Origin: CAKRJP01 sp963597615
GTDB taxonomy: Bacteria; Bacillota; Clostridia; Lachnospirales; Lachnospiraceae
Assembly: GCA_963597615.1 (NCBI GenBank)
Contig: CAVBQS010000033.1
Span: forward strand, 1-53,626
Reading direction: 5' to 3'
Length of the DNA stretch: 53,626 nucleotides
The position numbers and the translations under genes are program-made. Below the pieces are notes generated by a model. It was not told the DNA's origin. It ran no database searches and saw only the letters and a list, made by a program, of their open reading frames with translations. Of the stretch, positions 1-6,818 are shown in pieces. Within the stretch, counting starts at the first letter, position 1. Each line of letters begins with the position of its first letter.

Positions 1-2
1 TA

Positions 3-974
3 TTAACATATCTTATATCGGTTTTTTGAGTTTACACAAAACTTGAAACGGTCTCCATTTAATAGTGTACAAGTTTTGTTTTTATATAATGATTTTCCGA
101 GTGTTTTGTTTGTGATACCACGAGCATGAAAACTTTTTAATTGTATATGTTTTCGAACGGTGCCATCTTCAAACTGCACATCAATATCTTTGGGATTTCT
201 GTAAGCAATGATGGTGGCTTTTAAACCGCAATTCATCGTTCGAGTCTGTCCGATATGTTCATTGCCTATCGGATTTGGTGTAGGTAGAATTTTACCTTTA
301 AGAAAACTGTCCAATGTCATATGTTTTCGGATGATACCATTTTCAAATTGCACATCAATGTCATAATTTCGTTTGTAGGCAATAACAGTGGCTTTTAAAC
401 CACAATTCATTATACGAGTCTGACCAAAGTAATCTTTTCCTTTAGGTCTTATTACATTGCTGATTGTGCCTTTCTTAAAACTCTCTAAAAACGTATGTTC
501 ACGAATAACCCCATTTTCAAATTGAATATCGATGTCATTGTTTTTACGGTATTCAATGATGGTAGCTTTCATGCCACATTTCATTGTTCGTGTTTGACCA
601 ATCCATTGTTCTTTATTTGTGAGTACCATGTTGCTAATCTCACCATGCTGAAAATTGCACATTTGCCTATGTTTTCTGATTACTCCATTTTCAAACTGTA
701 CATCCATATCGTTGGCATTTCTGTAAGCAATAATTGTGGCTTTCATACCACAATTCATTGTTTTTGTTTTGCCGATATATTGTGATTTATCTCTGGATAT
801 TTTGCTGATTTCACCATTTTTCCAACTGGATATGCGCATGTGTTCACGAATAGTGCCGTTTTCAAATCGTACATCTATATCATTACATCCTCTATAAGCA
901 ATAACGGTAGCATTCATACCGCAATTCATCATGCGGGTTTGTCCAATATATTTTTCAGCATTTGTTTCATTCAT
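3..974 (-). CDS. Five-fold 58-residue repeat protein of unknown function
   Basis: A complete 323-residue protein starting at ATG 974, six bases after the ribosome site AAGGAGATGAT on the minus strand. After an eight-residue leader it consists of five tandem repeats at about residues 9-65, 66-123, 124-181, 182-239 and 240-296, then a 27-residue tail that looks like a degenerate sixth repeat. Each repeat has the pattern aromatic/His-(I/F)-G-(Q/K)-T-(R/K)-x-M-(N/K)-C-G-(M/L)-x-A-T-(I/V)-I, then D-(I/M)-D-(V/I)-x-F-E-(N/D)-G and a conserved H. There is no signal peptide or membrane segment. The alternating hydrophobic pattern suggests a small all-beta, SH3/Tudor-like unit; that is inference. I recall similar repeats in uncharacterised Firmicute and phage proteins, but assign no function. 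It lies next to a broken comM, so it is probably accessory cargo. Confidence 0.8.
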   Translation of the reverse strand: MNETNAEKYIGQTRMMNCGMNATVIAYRGCNDIDVRFENGTIREHMRISSWKNGEISKISRDKSQYIGKTKTMNCGMKATIIAYRNANDMDVQFENGVIRKHRQMCNFQHGEISNMVLTNKEQWIGQTRTMKCGMKATIIEYRKNNDIDIQFENGVIREHTFLESFKKGTISNVIRPKGKDYFGQTRIMNCGLKATVIAYKRNYDIDVQFENGIIRKHMTLDSFLKGKILPTPNPIGNEHIGQTRTMNCGLKATIIAYRNPKDIDVQFEDGTVRKHIQLKSFHARGITNKTLGKSLYKNKTCTLLNGDRFKFCVNSKNRYKIC

Positions 975-1011
975 GTTATATCATCTCCTTGTCTGGCATA
1001 AATCTCATGTT

Positions 1012-1040
1012 ATATATAATTGCACTCGGTTTTGGGATAA
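1012..1040 (-). promoter_or_regulatory. Weak putative promoter of the repeat-protein gene
   Basis: On the minus strand, TTATCC (1035-1040) is followed after 17 bases by an AT-rich ATATAT stretch (1012-1017), upstream of the start at 974. The -35 match is poor, so this is only a candidate. Confidence 0.3.
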
Positions 1041-1078
1041 GATTGTGTAAGAAGAGTTAGTTTAAATCATATATATTT

Positions 1079-1103
1079 ACAGTATATAGCTCCCATATAC
1101 TGT
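1079..1103. other. Hairpin, 9-bp stem
   Basis: ACAGTATAT (1079-1087) pairs perfectly with ATATACTGT (1095-1103) across a 7-base loop. It is the first of a chain of hairpins in the junction region. Confidence 0.6.
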
Positions 1104-1129
1104 TTGTGAGTCAGCACTCAATAAGGCGC

Positions 1130-1171
1130 AATCTTCTATGGGAATCCATGTAAGGATTTCTATAGAAGATT
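1130..1171. other. Strong 18-bp hairpin
   Basis: Arms 1130-1147 and 1154-1171 pair over 18 positions with two G-U wobbles around a 6-base loop. The flanking GCG and CGC can extend the stem past one mismatch. No T-run follows on either strand, so it is not a simple terminator. It could be a structured RNA, a protein-binding dyad or a transposon-associated fold. Confidence 0.65.
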
Positions 1172-1188
1172 ACGCAAACGGGAAAGGT

Positions 1189-1214
1189 TCGGGAAACCAG
1201 TATAGGTTTCCTGA
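1189..1214. other. 10-bp hairpin
   Basis: TCGGGAAACC (1189-1198) pairs with GGTTTCCTGA (1205-1214), with one G-U pair and a 6-base loop. It lies 17 bases after the 18-bp hairpin. Confidence 0.55.
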
Positions 1215-1260
1215 GATAAACATCATATATACTTGTAATATCTACATATCATTTATTACA

Positions 1261-1302
1261 AAATAAAATCCCTCTCGACTGCTGTAGGAGCAGAAGAGAG
1301 GG
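1261..1302 (-). terminator. Hairpin, possibly a minus-strand terminator
   Basis: CCCTCTC (1270-1276) pairs with GAGAGGG (1296-1302), and inside it CTGCT (1279-1283) pairs with AGCAG (1289-1293), separated by a 2x2 internal loop. Read on the minus strand, the stem is followed by GATTTTATTT, a reasonable termination tract. No gene is visible on that strand upstream of it. Confidence 0.4.
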
Positions 1303-1340
1303 GTATCAATTTATTCACATACAAGATACTATATGCCGAG

Positions 1341-1450
1341 TTTGGGAACAAATGCGTGGAAAATGCTTTGGAAAATGAAAAAGTTAAAATTTCCGTCTGG
1401 GAACATTTTAAATGTAAAAATAATGGGCTAAAAGAGCCAGTTTGGGAACA
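1341..1450. repeat. Three direct copies of a TTTGGGAACA-like repeat at the comM junction
   Basis: TTTGGGAACA occurs at 1341-1350 and 1441-1450, and TCTGGGAACA at 1396-1405, spaced 55 and 45 bases apart. On the minus strand each reads TGTTCCCARAC. Spaced direct repeats ending near the point where comM homology begins resemble the transposase-binding repeats at the ends of Tn7-family elements. That reading is inference. Confidence 0.5.
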
Positions 1451-1464
1451 TATGGGGATGTAAA

Positions 1465-1881
1465 CTCTCAGGAAGGGTAAGCCAGCCTTTTTTGGACCGT
1501 ATCGATATTTGCATGGAAGCTCCCAGGGTGGATTATGAAACTTTGAGAGGAAAAAATGAGGAAGAGTCCTCAGCCCTAATACGAGACCGGGTAGTGGCAG
1601 CCAGGAATATCCAAAGAAATCGGTATGAGAAATTGGGGATTTATACCAACGGAGCTTTGGATGCGAAAAATATTGATCTGTTTTGTAAACTGGGGGAAAA
1701 AGAAGAAAGAATCATGAAACAAGCCTATGAATCTTTGGGGCTTACTGCCAGAACCTATCATAAAATTTTAAAGGTTGCCAGAACCATTGCAGACCTGGCG
1801 GGAAGTGTAGACATCTTAGAGGAACATTTGATGGAAGCTATGGGGTATCGGACCATGGATAAAAAGTATTGGGGGAGATAG
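1465..1881 (+). pseudogene. comM: comM/yifB remnant, C-terminal third only
   Basis: The frame from about 1465 to the TAG at 1879-1881 matches the C-terminal part of the ComM/YifB Mg-chelatase-like AAA+ protein. Visible are the LDRIDIC...P sensor/arginine-finger region and the final helical domain with T-A-R-x-Y-x-x-x-L-x-V-A-R-T-I-A-D-L. Full-length family members are about 500 residues; only about 138 remain, without Walker A or B. Upstream the frame runs into unrelated sequence with a TAA at 1429-1431. A TTG at 1492 could start a 129-residue product, but it has no good ribosome site. In naturally transformable bacteria ComM promotes branch migration during recombination. It sits directly before dprA, the usual Clostridia order, so the 3' end is in place and the 5' end is lost or displaced beyond the left edge. 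Confidence 0.8.
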
Positions 1882-1883
1882 AA

Positions 1884-2987
1884 ATGAAAAAGAATGAAAG
1901 AGCCCAGCTTTTGGGGTACTGGCTGGGAGATATTGAAAAGTTGTCTGATCGAAAAAAGATAAGATTATCAAGGGAGTTTAGGCAGTTAGAAGAACTATAT
2001 AATATGAAAGAAAAGGATGTAAGAAATTTAGAAAAACTGCTTCCAAAAGAGGTGGAGGGGATTTTAGAAGCCCAAAAGATTTCTTTGGAAGAGGTGGCAG
2101 AAAGGCTAAAGACTCAGGAAAAGAAGGGAATCCATCGCATCCTACATGGGGAAAATTCTTATCCAGAAAAGTTGACAAATATATCTGATCCTCCCTTCAG
2201 TTTATATGTAAAGGGGCATTTGCCAGATCCAAAGAAACCAGCTGTGTCCATTGTGGGGGCCAGGAAATGTACCCCTTATGGAGAAAAAATGGCTATGGAC
2301 TACGGAGAGGCTTTGAGCTTGGCTGGGGCACAGATTATAAGTGGCTTGGCTCTTGGGATTGACGGGGCAGGCCAGAGAGGAGCCTTAAATGGAGGGGGAG
2401 AGACCTTTGGAGTTTTAGGATGCGGCGTAGACATCTGTTATCCCAGGGAACACATTGGACTTTACATGGATATACAAAAACAGGGAGGAATTATCTCGGA
2501 GTTTCCTGTGGGGAGCAAGCCTTTGGCTTACAATTTTCCCAGAAGAAATCGAATCATAAGTGGCTTGTCTGATGTAGTACTTATAATAGAAGCAAAAGAA
2601 AAAAGCGGGTCCCTAATTACTGCCGATCAAGCCTTGGAACAAGGGCGGGATGTCTATGCCCTTCCGGGGCCTGTGGATAGCCCTTTAAGCAGGGGGTGTC
2701 ACCTCTTAATTAAGCAGGGAGCAGGGATTTTATTGTCCCCAAAGGAGCTTATAGAAGAGCTGAATATAGAGATTGTTCCTGTCAGGAAGGATTCTGAACA
2801 AAATAAAAAAAATCTTGAAAGTGCTGAAAATATGGTGTATAGTTGTGTCGGTTTATTCCCGAAAAACGTAACTCAGTTAATGGAGAGTACCAGTTTGGAA
2901 TCTAATGAACTTTTAGAGATCCTTAGTAAGTTACAGATTCGGGGATTTATTAAAGAAATTTCAAAGAATTATTATGTAAGAACCTAG
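1884..2987 (+). CDS. dprA: DNA-processing protein DprA
   Basis: A 367-residue DprA/Smf protein that binds single-stranded DNA and loads RecA during transformation. An N-terminal helical region (about 1-80) is followed by the Rossmann-like core, with S-I-V-G-A-R near residue 115 and S-G-L-A-L-G-I-D-G near 152-160. A C-terminal winged helix (about 300-367) completes it. I start at ATG 1884, six bases after GGGGGAG; a TTG at 1869 in the same frame overlaps the comM remnant and is less likely. Length and motifs are normal. The gene follows the broken comM with almost no gap and is followed by topA, the common Clostridia arrangement. Confidence 0.93.
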   Translation: MKKNERAQLLGYWLGDIEKLSDRKKIRLSREFRQLEELYNMKEKDVRNLEKLLPKEVEGILEAQKISLEEVAERLKTQEKKGIHRILHGENSYPEKLTNISDPPFSLYVKGHLPDPKKPAVSIVGARKCTPYGEKMAMDYGEALSLAGAQIISGLALGIDGAGQRGALNGGGETFGVLGCGVDICYPREHIGLYMDIQKQGGIISEFPVGSKPLAYNFPRRNRIISGLSDVVLIIEAKEKSGSLITADQALEQGRDVYALPGPVDSPLSRGCHLLIKQGAGILLSPKELIEELNIEIVPVRKDSEQNKKNLESAENMVYSCVGLFPKNVTQLMESTSLESNELLEILSKLQIRGFIKEISKNYYVRT

Positions 2988-3031
2988 TAGCTTTTTTGCA
3001 TAAGAAGCTCTGGGTATGGAGGAAGAATTTA

Positions 3032-5098
3032 ATGGCACGCTATCTTGTGATTGTGGAGTCTCCTGCGAAAGTTAAGACTATTAAGAAGTTTTTGGGAAGT
3101 AGTTATGTGGTCGCCGCTTCTAATGGTCATGTGAGAGATCTTCCAAAGAGTCAGCTGGGTATAGATATTGAAAATGATTATGAACCTAAATATATTACCA
3201 TCAGAGGAAAGGGAGAGATTCTTGCCGGACTTCGTAAGGAAGTAAAGAAGGCAGATAAAGTTTACCTTGCAACTGACCCGGACCGGGAGGGAGAAGCAAT
3301 TTCATGGCATTTAAGTCAGGCCCTGAAATTAGAGGGCAAGAAGACTTATCGAATCAGCTTTAACGAGATCACAAAGAGTGCGGTAAAAGCATCCTTAAAA
3401 AATGCCAGAGAGATTGATATGGATCTGGTGGATGCCCAACAGACGAGACGTATCTTAGACCGTATTGTAGGTTACAAGATCAGCCCGGTGTTGTGGGCAA
3501 AAGTTAAGCGAGGCTTAAGTGCCGGCCGTGTACAATCTGTGGCTCTTCGAATTATAGCAGACAGAGAAGAAGAGATTAATGCCTTTATTCCAGAGGAGTA
3601 TTGGAGCCTTTCAGCGAATCTTCATGTAAAGGGAGAGAGAAAACTCTTAGAAGCGAAATTCTATGGCACAGATAAAGAAAAGATGACCATTCATTCCAAG
3701 GAGGAATTAGATCAGATTCTTGCGGAACTTGAAGGGGCAGACTATTCAGTGGAAGATATTAAAAAGGGAGAACGCAGCAAAAAAGCGCCGGTTCCTTTTA
3801 CTACCAGTACCCTGCAGCAGGAAGCTTCTAAGGCCTTGAATTTTGCTACGGCTAAAACCATGAGAATTGCCCAGCAGTTATATGAAGGTGTGGATATTAA
3901 GGGAAATGGAACCGTAGGTCTGATTACCTACCTTCGTACCGATTCCACCAGAATTTCGGAGGAAGCGGACCTGGCTGCAAGAGACTATATTGAAAAAGAA
4001 TATGGACCGGAATTTGTGGCTGCTGCAGAGGCTAAGGATAAAAAAGATGGAAAGAATGTACAGGATGCCCATGAGGCGATTCGTCCTACAGATATTTCCA
4101 GAACCCCTGCCATGGTTAAGGATTCTCTTACCAGAGATCAGTTCCGACTGTATCAGTTGGTGTGGAGAAGATTTGCAGCCAGCAGAATGCAGCCTGCAAA
4201 ATATGAGACCACTTCTGTGAAGATTGCTGCAGGAAAGTATCGTTTCACTGTTGCAGCTTCTAAGGTTTCCTTTGAAGGTTTCCGCCTGGTTTATACCGAT
4301 GCAGATGAGGAAAAGAGCAGTGGAAATATACTTCTTAAAGGTCTTGATCAGTCTTCAGAACTAAGCAATGACCATTTTGACAGCAAACAGCATTTCACTC
4401 AGCCACCGGCACATTTTACAGAGGCAGCTTTGGTAAAGGCCTTAGAGGAACTTGGTATAGGACGTCCAAGTACTTACGCGCCGACGATTTCTACTATTAT
4501 TGCCAGACGATATGTGGCTAAGGAAGGAAAGAATCTGTATATTACAGAAATCGGAGAAGTAGTGGATCGCATTATGAAGGAATCCTTCCCTACTATTGTG
4601 GATGTGAATTTCACTGCAAATATGGAAGGACTTCTGGATGGCGTTGCAGAGGGCAAGGTGAAATGGAAAACCATCATCGAGAACTTCTATCCGGACCTTC
4701 AAAAGGCTGTAGATAAGGCCGAGAAGGAACTGGAGAAAGTGAAGATCGAAGATGAGGTGACAGATGTTATCTGCGAAGAATGTGGCAGAAATATGGTAAT
4801 TAAATATGGACCTCATGGGAAGTTCCTTGCATGTCCAGGTTTTCCAGAGTGCAGAAATACAAAACCATATCTGGAAAAAATTGGAGTTGCCTGCCCACTT
4901 TGTGGAAAAGATGTAGTAATCCGCAAGACGAAAAAGGGCCGCAAATATTACGGATGTGAGAATAATCCGGAGTGTGAATTTATGTCCTGGCAGAAGCCAT
5001 CCAAGACCAAATGCCCAAAATGTGGACAGTATATGGTGGAGCGGGGAAATAAATTATTATGTAGTGACAAACAGTGCGGATATGTGGAGAATGTTTAG
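3032..5098 (+). CDS. topA: DNA topoisomerase I
   Basis: A 688-residue type IA topoisomerase that relaxes negative supercoils. The TOPRIM domain begins with V-E-S-P-A-K and carries the acidic motif D-P-D-R-E-G-E (Asp82, Asp84). The active-site tyrosine is Tyr300 in T-Y-L-R-T-D-S-T. Three C-terminal Cys4 zinc ribbons follow from about residue 575 (C-x2-C...C-x5-C, C-x2-C...C-x5-C, C-x2-C...C-x4-C). ATG 3032 is preceded by GGAGGA at 3018-3023. An earlier in-frame start at 2996 lacks a ribosome site. It probably belongs to the same transcript as dprA. Confidence 0.97.
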   Translation: MARYLVIVESPAKVKTIKKFLGSSYVVAASNGHVRDLPKSQLGIDIENDYEPKYITIRGKGEILAGLRKEVKKADKVYLATDPDREGEAISWHLSQALKLEGKKTYRISFNEITKSAVKASLKNAREIDMDLVDAQQTRRILDRIVGYKISPVLWAKVKRGLSAGRVQSVALRIIADREEEINAFIPEEYWSLSANLHVKGERKLLEAKFYGTDKEKMTIHSKEELDQILAELEGADYSVEDIKKGERSKKAPVPFTTSTLQQEASKALNFATAKTMRIAQQLYEGVDIKGNGTVGLITYLRTDSTRISEEADLAARDYIEKEYGPEFVAAAEAKDKKDGKNVQDAHEAIRPTDISRTPAMVKDSLTRDQFRLYQLVWRRFAASRMQPAKYETTSVKIAAGKYRFTVAASKVSFEGFRLVYTDADEEKSSGNILLKGLDQSSELSNDHFDSKQHFTQPPAHFTEAALVKALEELGIGRPSTYAPTISTIIARRYVAKEGKNLYITEIGEVVDRIMKESFPTIVDVNFTANMEGLLDGVAEGKVKWKTIIENFYPDLQKAVDKAEKELEKVKIEDEVTDVICEECGRNMVIKYGPHGKFLACPGFPECRNTKPYLEKIGVACPLCGKDVVIRKTKKGRKYYGCENNPECEFMSWQKPSKTKCPKCGQYMVERGNKLLCSDKQCGYVENV

Positions 5099-5106
5099 GG
5101 AATTCG

Positions 5107-5135
5107 TTGAATGTTGTTGAATTGTGTGATAATAT
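5107..5135 (+). promoter_or_regulatory. Putative codY promoter
   Basis: TTGAAT (5107-5112), 17 bases, TAATAT (5130-5135), ending 26 bases before the codY ATG. No clear CodY-box palindrome (AATTTTCWGAAAATT type) is visible here. Confidence 0.4.
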
Positions 5136-5161
5136 AACAACTATAAGACGGAGGGAACCAT

Positions 5162-5947
5162 ATGAGCGTACAATTATTGGATAAAACCAGAAAAATAAAC
5201 AAATTACTACACAATAATAGTTCCAGCAAGGTAGTATTTAATGACATTTGTGATGTATTGACAGAAATCTTAGACTCCAGTGTACTGGTGATTAGTAAAA
5301 AGGGGAAAGTACTTGGATGTAGCCAGTGTCAGGGAATTCCTGCAATTACAGAGCTTTTAACTCAGGAAGTAGGCATGCTGATTGATGGCATGTTGAATGA
5401 GAGGTTACTAAGTATTCTTTCCACAAAAGAGAATGTGAATTTACAGACTTTGGGATTTTCTGAAAAGACATCTAAAGGATATCAGGCGATTATTACTCCC
5501 ATTGATATTGCAGGAGAACGTCTGGGAACCTTGTTTATCTACAAGGTAGATGAAGACTATAGCATTGACGATATTATTCTTAGTGAGTATGGAACTACAG
5601 TGGTAGGACTGGAGATGCTTCGCTCTGTAAATGAAGAAAGTGCAGAGGAGAGCAGAAAGGAACATATTGTGAAGTCTGCCATCAGTACCTTGTCCTACTC
5701 AGAGCTTGAGGCTGTGATTCATATATTTGATGAACTTGATGGAACAGAGGGAATTTTGGTTGCCAGCAAGATTGCAGATCGTGTGGGAATTACAAGGTCG
5801 GTAATTGTGAACGCTCTTCGCAAGTTTGAGAGTGCCGGGGTGATTGAATCTAGATCTTCCGGTATGAAGGGGACCTATATTAAGGTTGTGAATAACTATG
5901 CTTTTACTGAGATTGAGAGAATCAAAGCAGAGCGAGCAGAAAAATAA
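5162..5947 (+). CDS. codY: Global nutrient-responsive repressor CodY
   Basis: A 261-residue CodY, the GTP- and branched-chain-amino-acid-sensing repressor of Firmicutes. The N-terminal GAF domain (about 1-155) starts with L-L-x-K-T-R-K-I-N. A linker helix is followed by the C-terminal winged helix (about 198-245) with the recognition segment A-D-R-V-G-I-T-R-S-V-I-V-N-A-L-R-K. The size is typical (about 259). ATG 5162 has the ribosome site GGAGGG just upstream. Position after topA is conserved in many Clostridia and bacilli. Confidence 0.96.
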   Translation: MSVQLLDKTRKINKLLHNNSSSKVVFNDICDVLTEILDSSVLVISKKGKVLGCSQCQGIPAITELLTQEVGMLIDGMLNERLLSILSTKENVNLQTLGFSEKTSKGYQAIITPIDIAGERLGTLFIYKVDEDYSIDDIILSEYGTTVVGLEMLRSVNEESAEESRKEHIVKSAISTLSYSELEAVIHIFDELDGTEGILVASKIADRVGITRSVIVNALRKFESAGVIESRSSGMKGTYIKVVNNYAFTEIERIKAERAEK

Positions 5948-5975
5948 AAGAACATTTGGTGGGAGATAAAAAGAT

Positions 5976-6275
5976 ATGTATGAAGGATCTTCCGTGATTT
6001 TGAAAATGGAACGAAGTATCTTAAGGGACGGGATCTTTGATGAGGATGAGCATGAAGCTACCCTTCTTCGATACCAGGGACAGGAAGAATATATGTATCT
6101 GTCTGTGGAGAATTATGATTTGCCAGAGTTTTCTTTAGATGCTGTGTATGAATGTTATATACAGGAAGAAAAGACCACCTGTCTTGGGATTATAGTGGAA
6201 AGATTTAAGCAATCCGGTGACTGCGTGATTAAGTTTAAAATCCAAAATGGGTTTTATAAAAAACAAATAAACTAA
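5976..6275 (+). CDS. Small conserved-looking protein of unknown function
   Basis: A 99-residue acidic soluble protein with ribosome site GGTGGGAG nine bases before ATG 5976. Its alternating pattern (Y-M-Y-L-S-V-E-N-Y, then C-L-G-I-I-V-E-R, then C-V-I-K-F-K-I-Q-N-G-F) suggests a mostly beta fold, vaguely like the N-terminal half of PilZ/YcgR-type proteins, but no family motif is certain. There is no signal peptide or membrane helix. It sits 28 bases after codY, probably on the same transcript, and ends just before the groES promoter. I do not assign a function. Confidence 0.7.
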   Translation: MYEGSSVILKMERSILRDGIFDEDEHEATLLRYQGQEEYMYLSVENYDLPEFSLDAVYECYIQEEKTTCLGIIVERFKQSGDCVIKFKIQNGFYKKQIN

Positions 6276-6297
6276 ATATTAAAGTCTATAAAGTGTG

Positions 6298-6326
6298 TTG
6301 ACAAAGACGAAAGAGAGTGCTATTTT
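6298..6326 (+). promoter_or_regulatory. groESL promoter
   Basis: A perfect -35 TTGACA (6298-6303), 17-base spacer and -10 TATTTT (6321-6326), immediately upstream of the CIRCE element. Confidence 0.8.
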
Positions 6327-6340
6327 ATACCTAGAGTTTA

Positions 6341-6367
6341 TTAGCACTCTTTTTTTATGAGTGCTAA
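6341..6367 (+). promoter_or_regulatory. CIRCE operator (HrcA binding site)
   Basis: TTAGCACTC (6341-6349), nine bases, GAGTGCTAA (6359-6367): an exact match to the CIRCE consensus bound by the heat-shock repressor HrcA. It lies just after the -10 box, so HrcA would block initiation of groESL. An additional half-site GAGTGCTA at 6315-6322 lies between -35 and -10. Confidence 0.97.
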
Positions 6368-6438
6368 CATCAACACTAAAGCTTGTACCTGTTTAGCTTT
6401 TGACTGAACAGTTACTTCAAATTAAGGAGGATATAAAG

Positions 6439-6723
6439 ATGAAGTTATTACCATTAGGTGACAGAGTTGTATTGAAACCAATCTCAGCAGAGGAGACTAC
6501 GCAGTCAGGAATCGTTCTTCCTGGACAGTCTAAGGAGAAGACACAGCAGGCAGAGATTATTGCTGTAGGACCAGGCGGAGTGATTGATGGAAATGACGTT
6601 CAGATGCAGGTGGAAGTTGGACAGAAAGTTGTCTATGCAAAGTTTGCAGGAACCACCATCGAGTTGAATGATGAAGAATATATCATTGTAAAACAGTCAG
6701 ATCTTTTGGCTATTGTAGAGTAA
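6439..6723 (+). CDS. groES: Co-chaperonin GroES
   Basis: A 94-residue GroES, the heptameric lid of GroEL. The start M-K-L-L-P-L-G-D-R-V-V, the mobile loop with S-G-I-V-L-P, and the final V-K-Q-S-D-L-L-A-I-V are all as expected. ATG 6439 follows AAGGAGG; an upstream TTG at 6400 in frame has no ribosome site and would extend an already full-length protein. Heat-shock control through CIRCE is indicated. Confidence 0.98.
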   Translation: MKLLPLGDRVVLKPISAEETTQSGIVLPGQSKEKTQQAEIIAVGPGGVIDGNDVQMQVEVGQKVVYAKFAGTTIELNDEEYIIVKQSDLLAIVE

Positions 6724-6818
6724 GAGAGATTAGATGAGAACAGTTATTTCTATAGATAAGCTTTTTGCCTTGAAGCAGGAGATGACTGTGGTGTTTGAAA
6801 ATTAGGAGGAATATTAAC

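Larger units (their letters stand above)
975..1467. other. Gene-free, hairpin-rich junction between the repeat protein and broken comM
   Basis: 493 bases with no credible gene on either strand. It holds the probable upstream region of the repeat-protein gene, four hairpins (1079-1103, 1130-1171, 1189-1214, 1270-1302) and three direct copies of a TTTGGGAACA-like element (1341, 1396, 1441). The comM-like reading frame becomes recognisable only from about 1465, and a TAA lies in that frame at 1429-1431. The density of structures is unlike the short intergenic gaps elsewhere in the window and suggests the end of an inserted element. Confidence 0.6.

Noticed and set aside
495..785. Plus-strand open frame inside the repeat-protein gene
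   Set aside because: It mirrors the periodic repeats of the minus-strand gene, has no ribosome site and shows repeated antisense peptides, so it is a shadow.
1341..1450. CRISPR array
   Set aside because: Only three 10-base repeats with unequal 45- and 55-base spacing and no conserved longer repeat; no cas genes in the window.
1492..1881. An independent 129-residue gene starting at TTG 1492
   Set aside because: The sequence is the C-terminal part of ComM, the same frame continues upstream with ComM-like residues, and TTG 1492 has no ribosome site.
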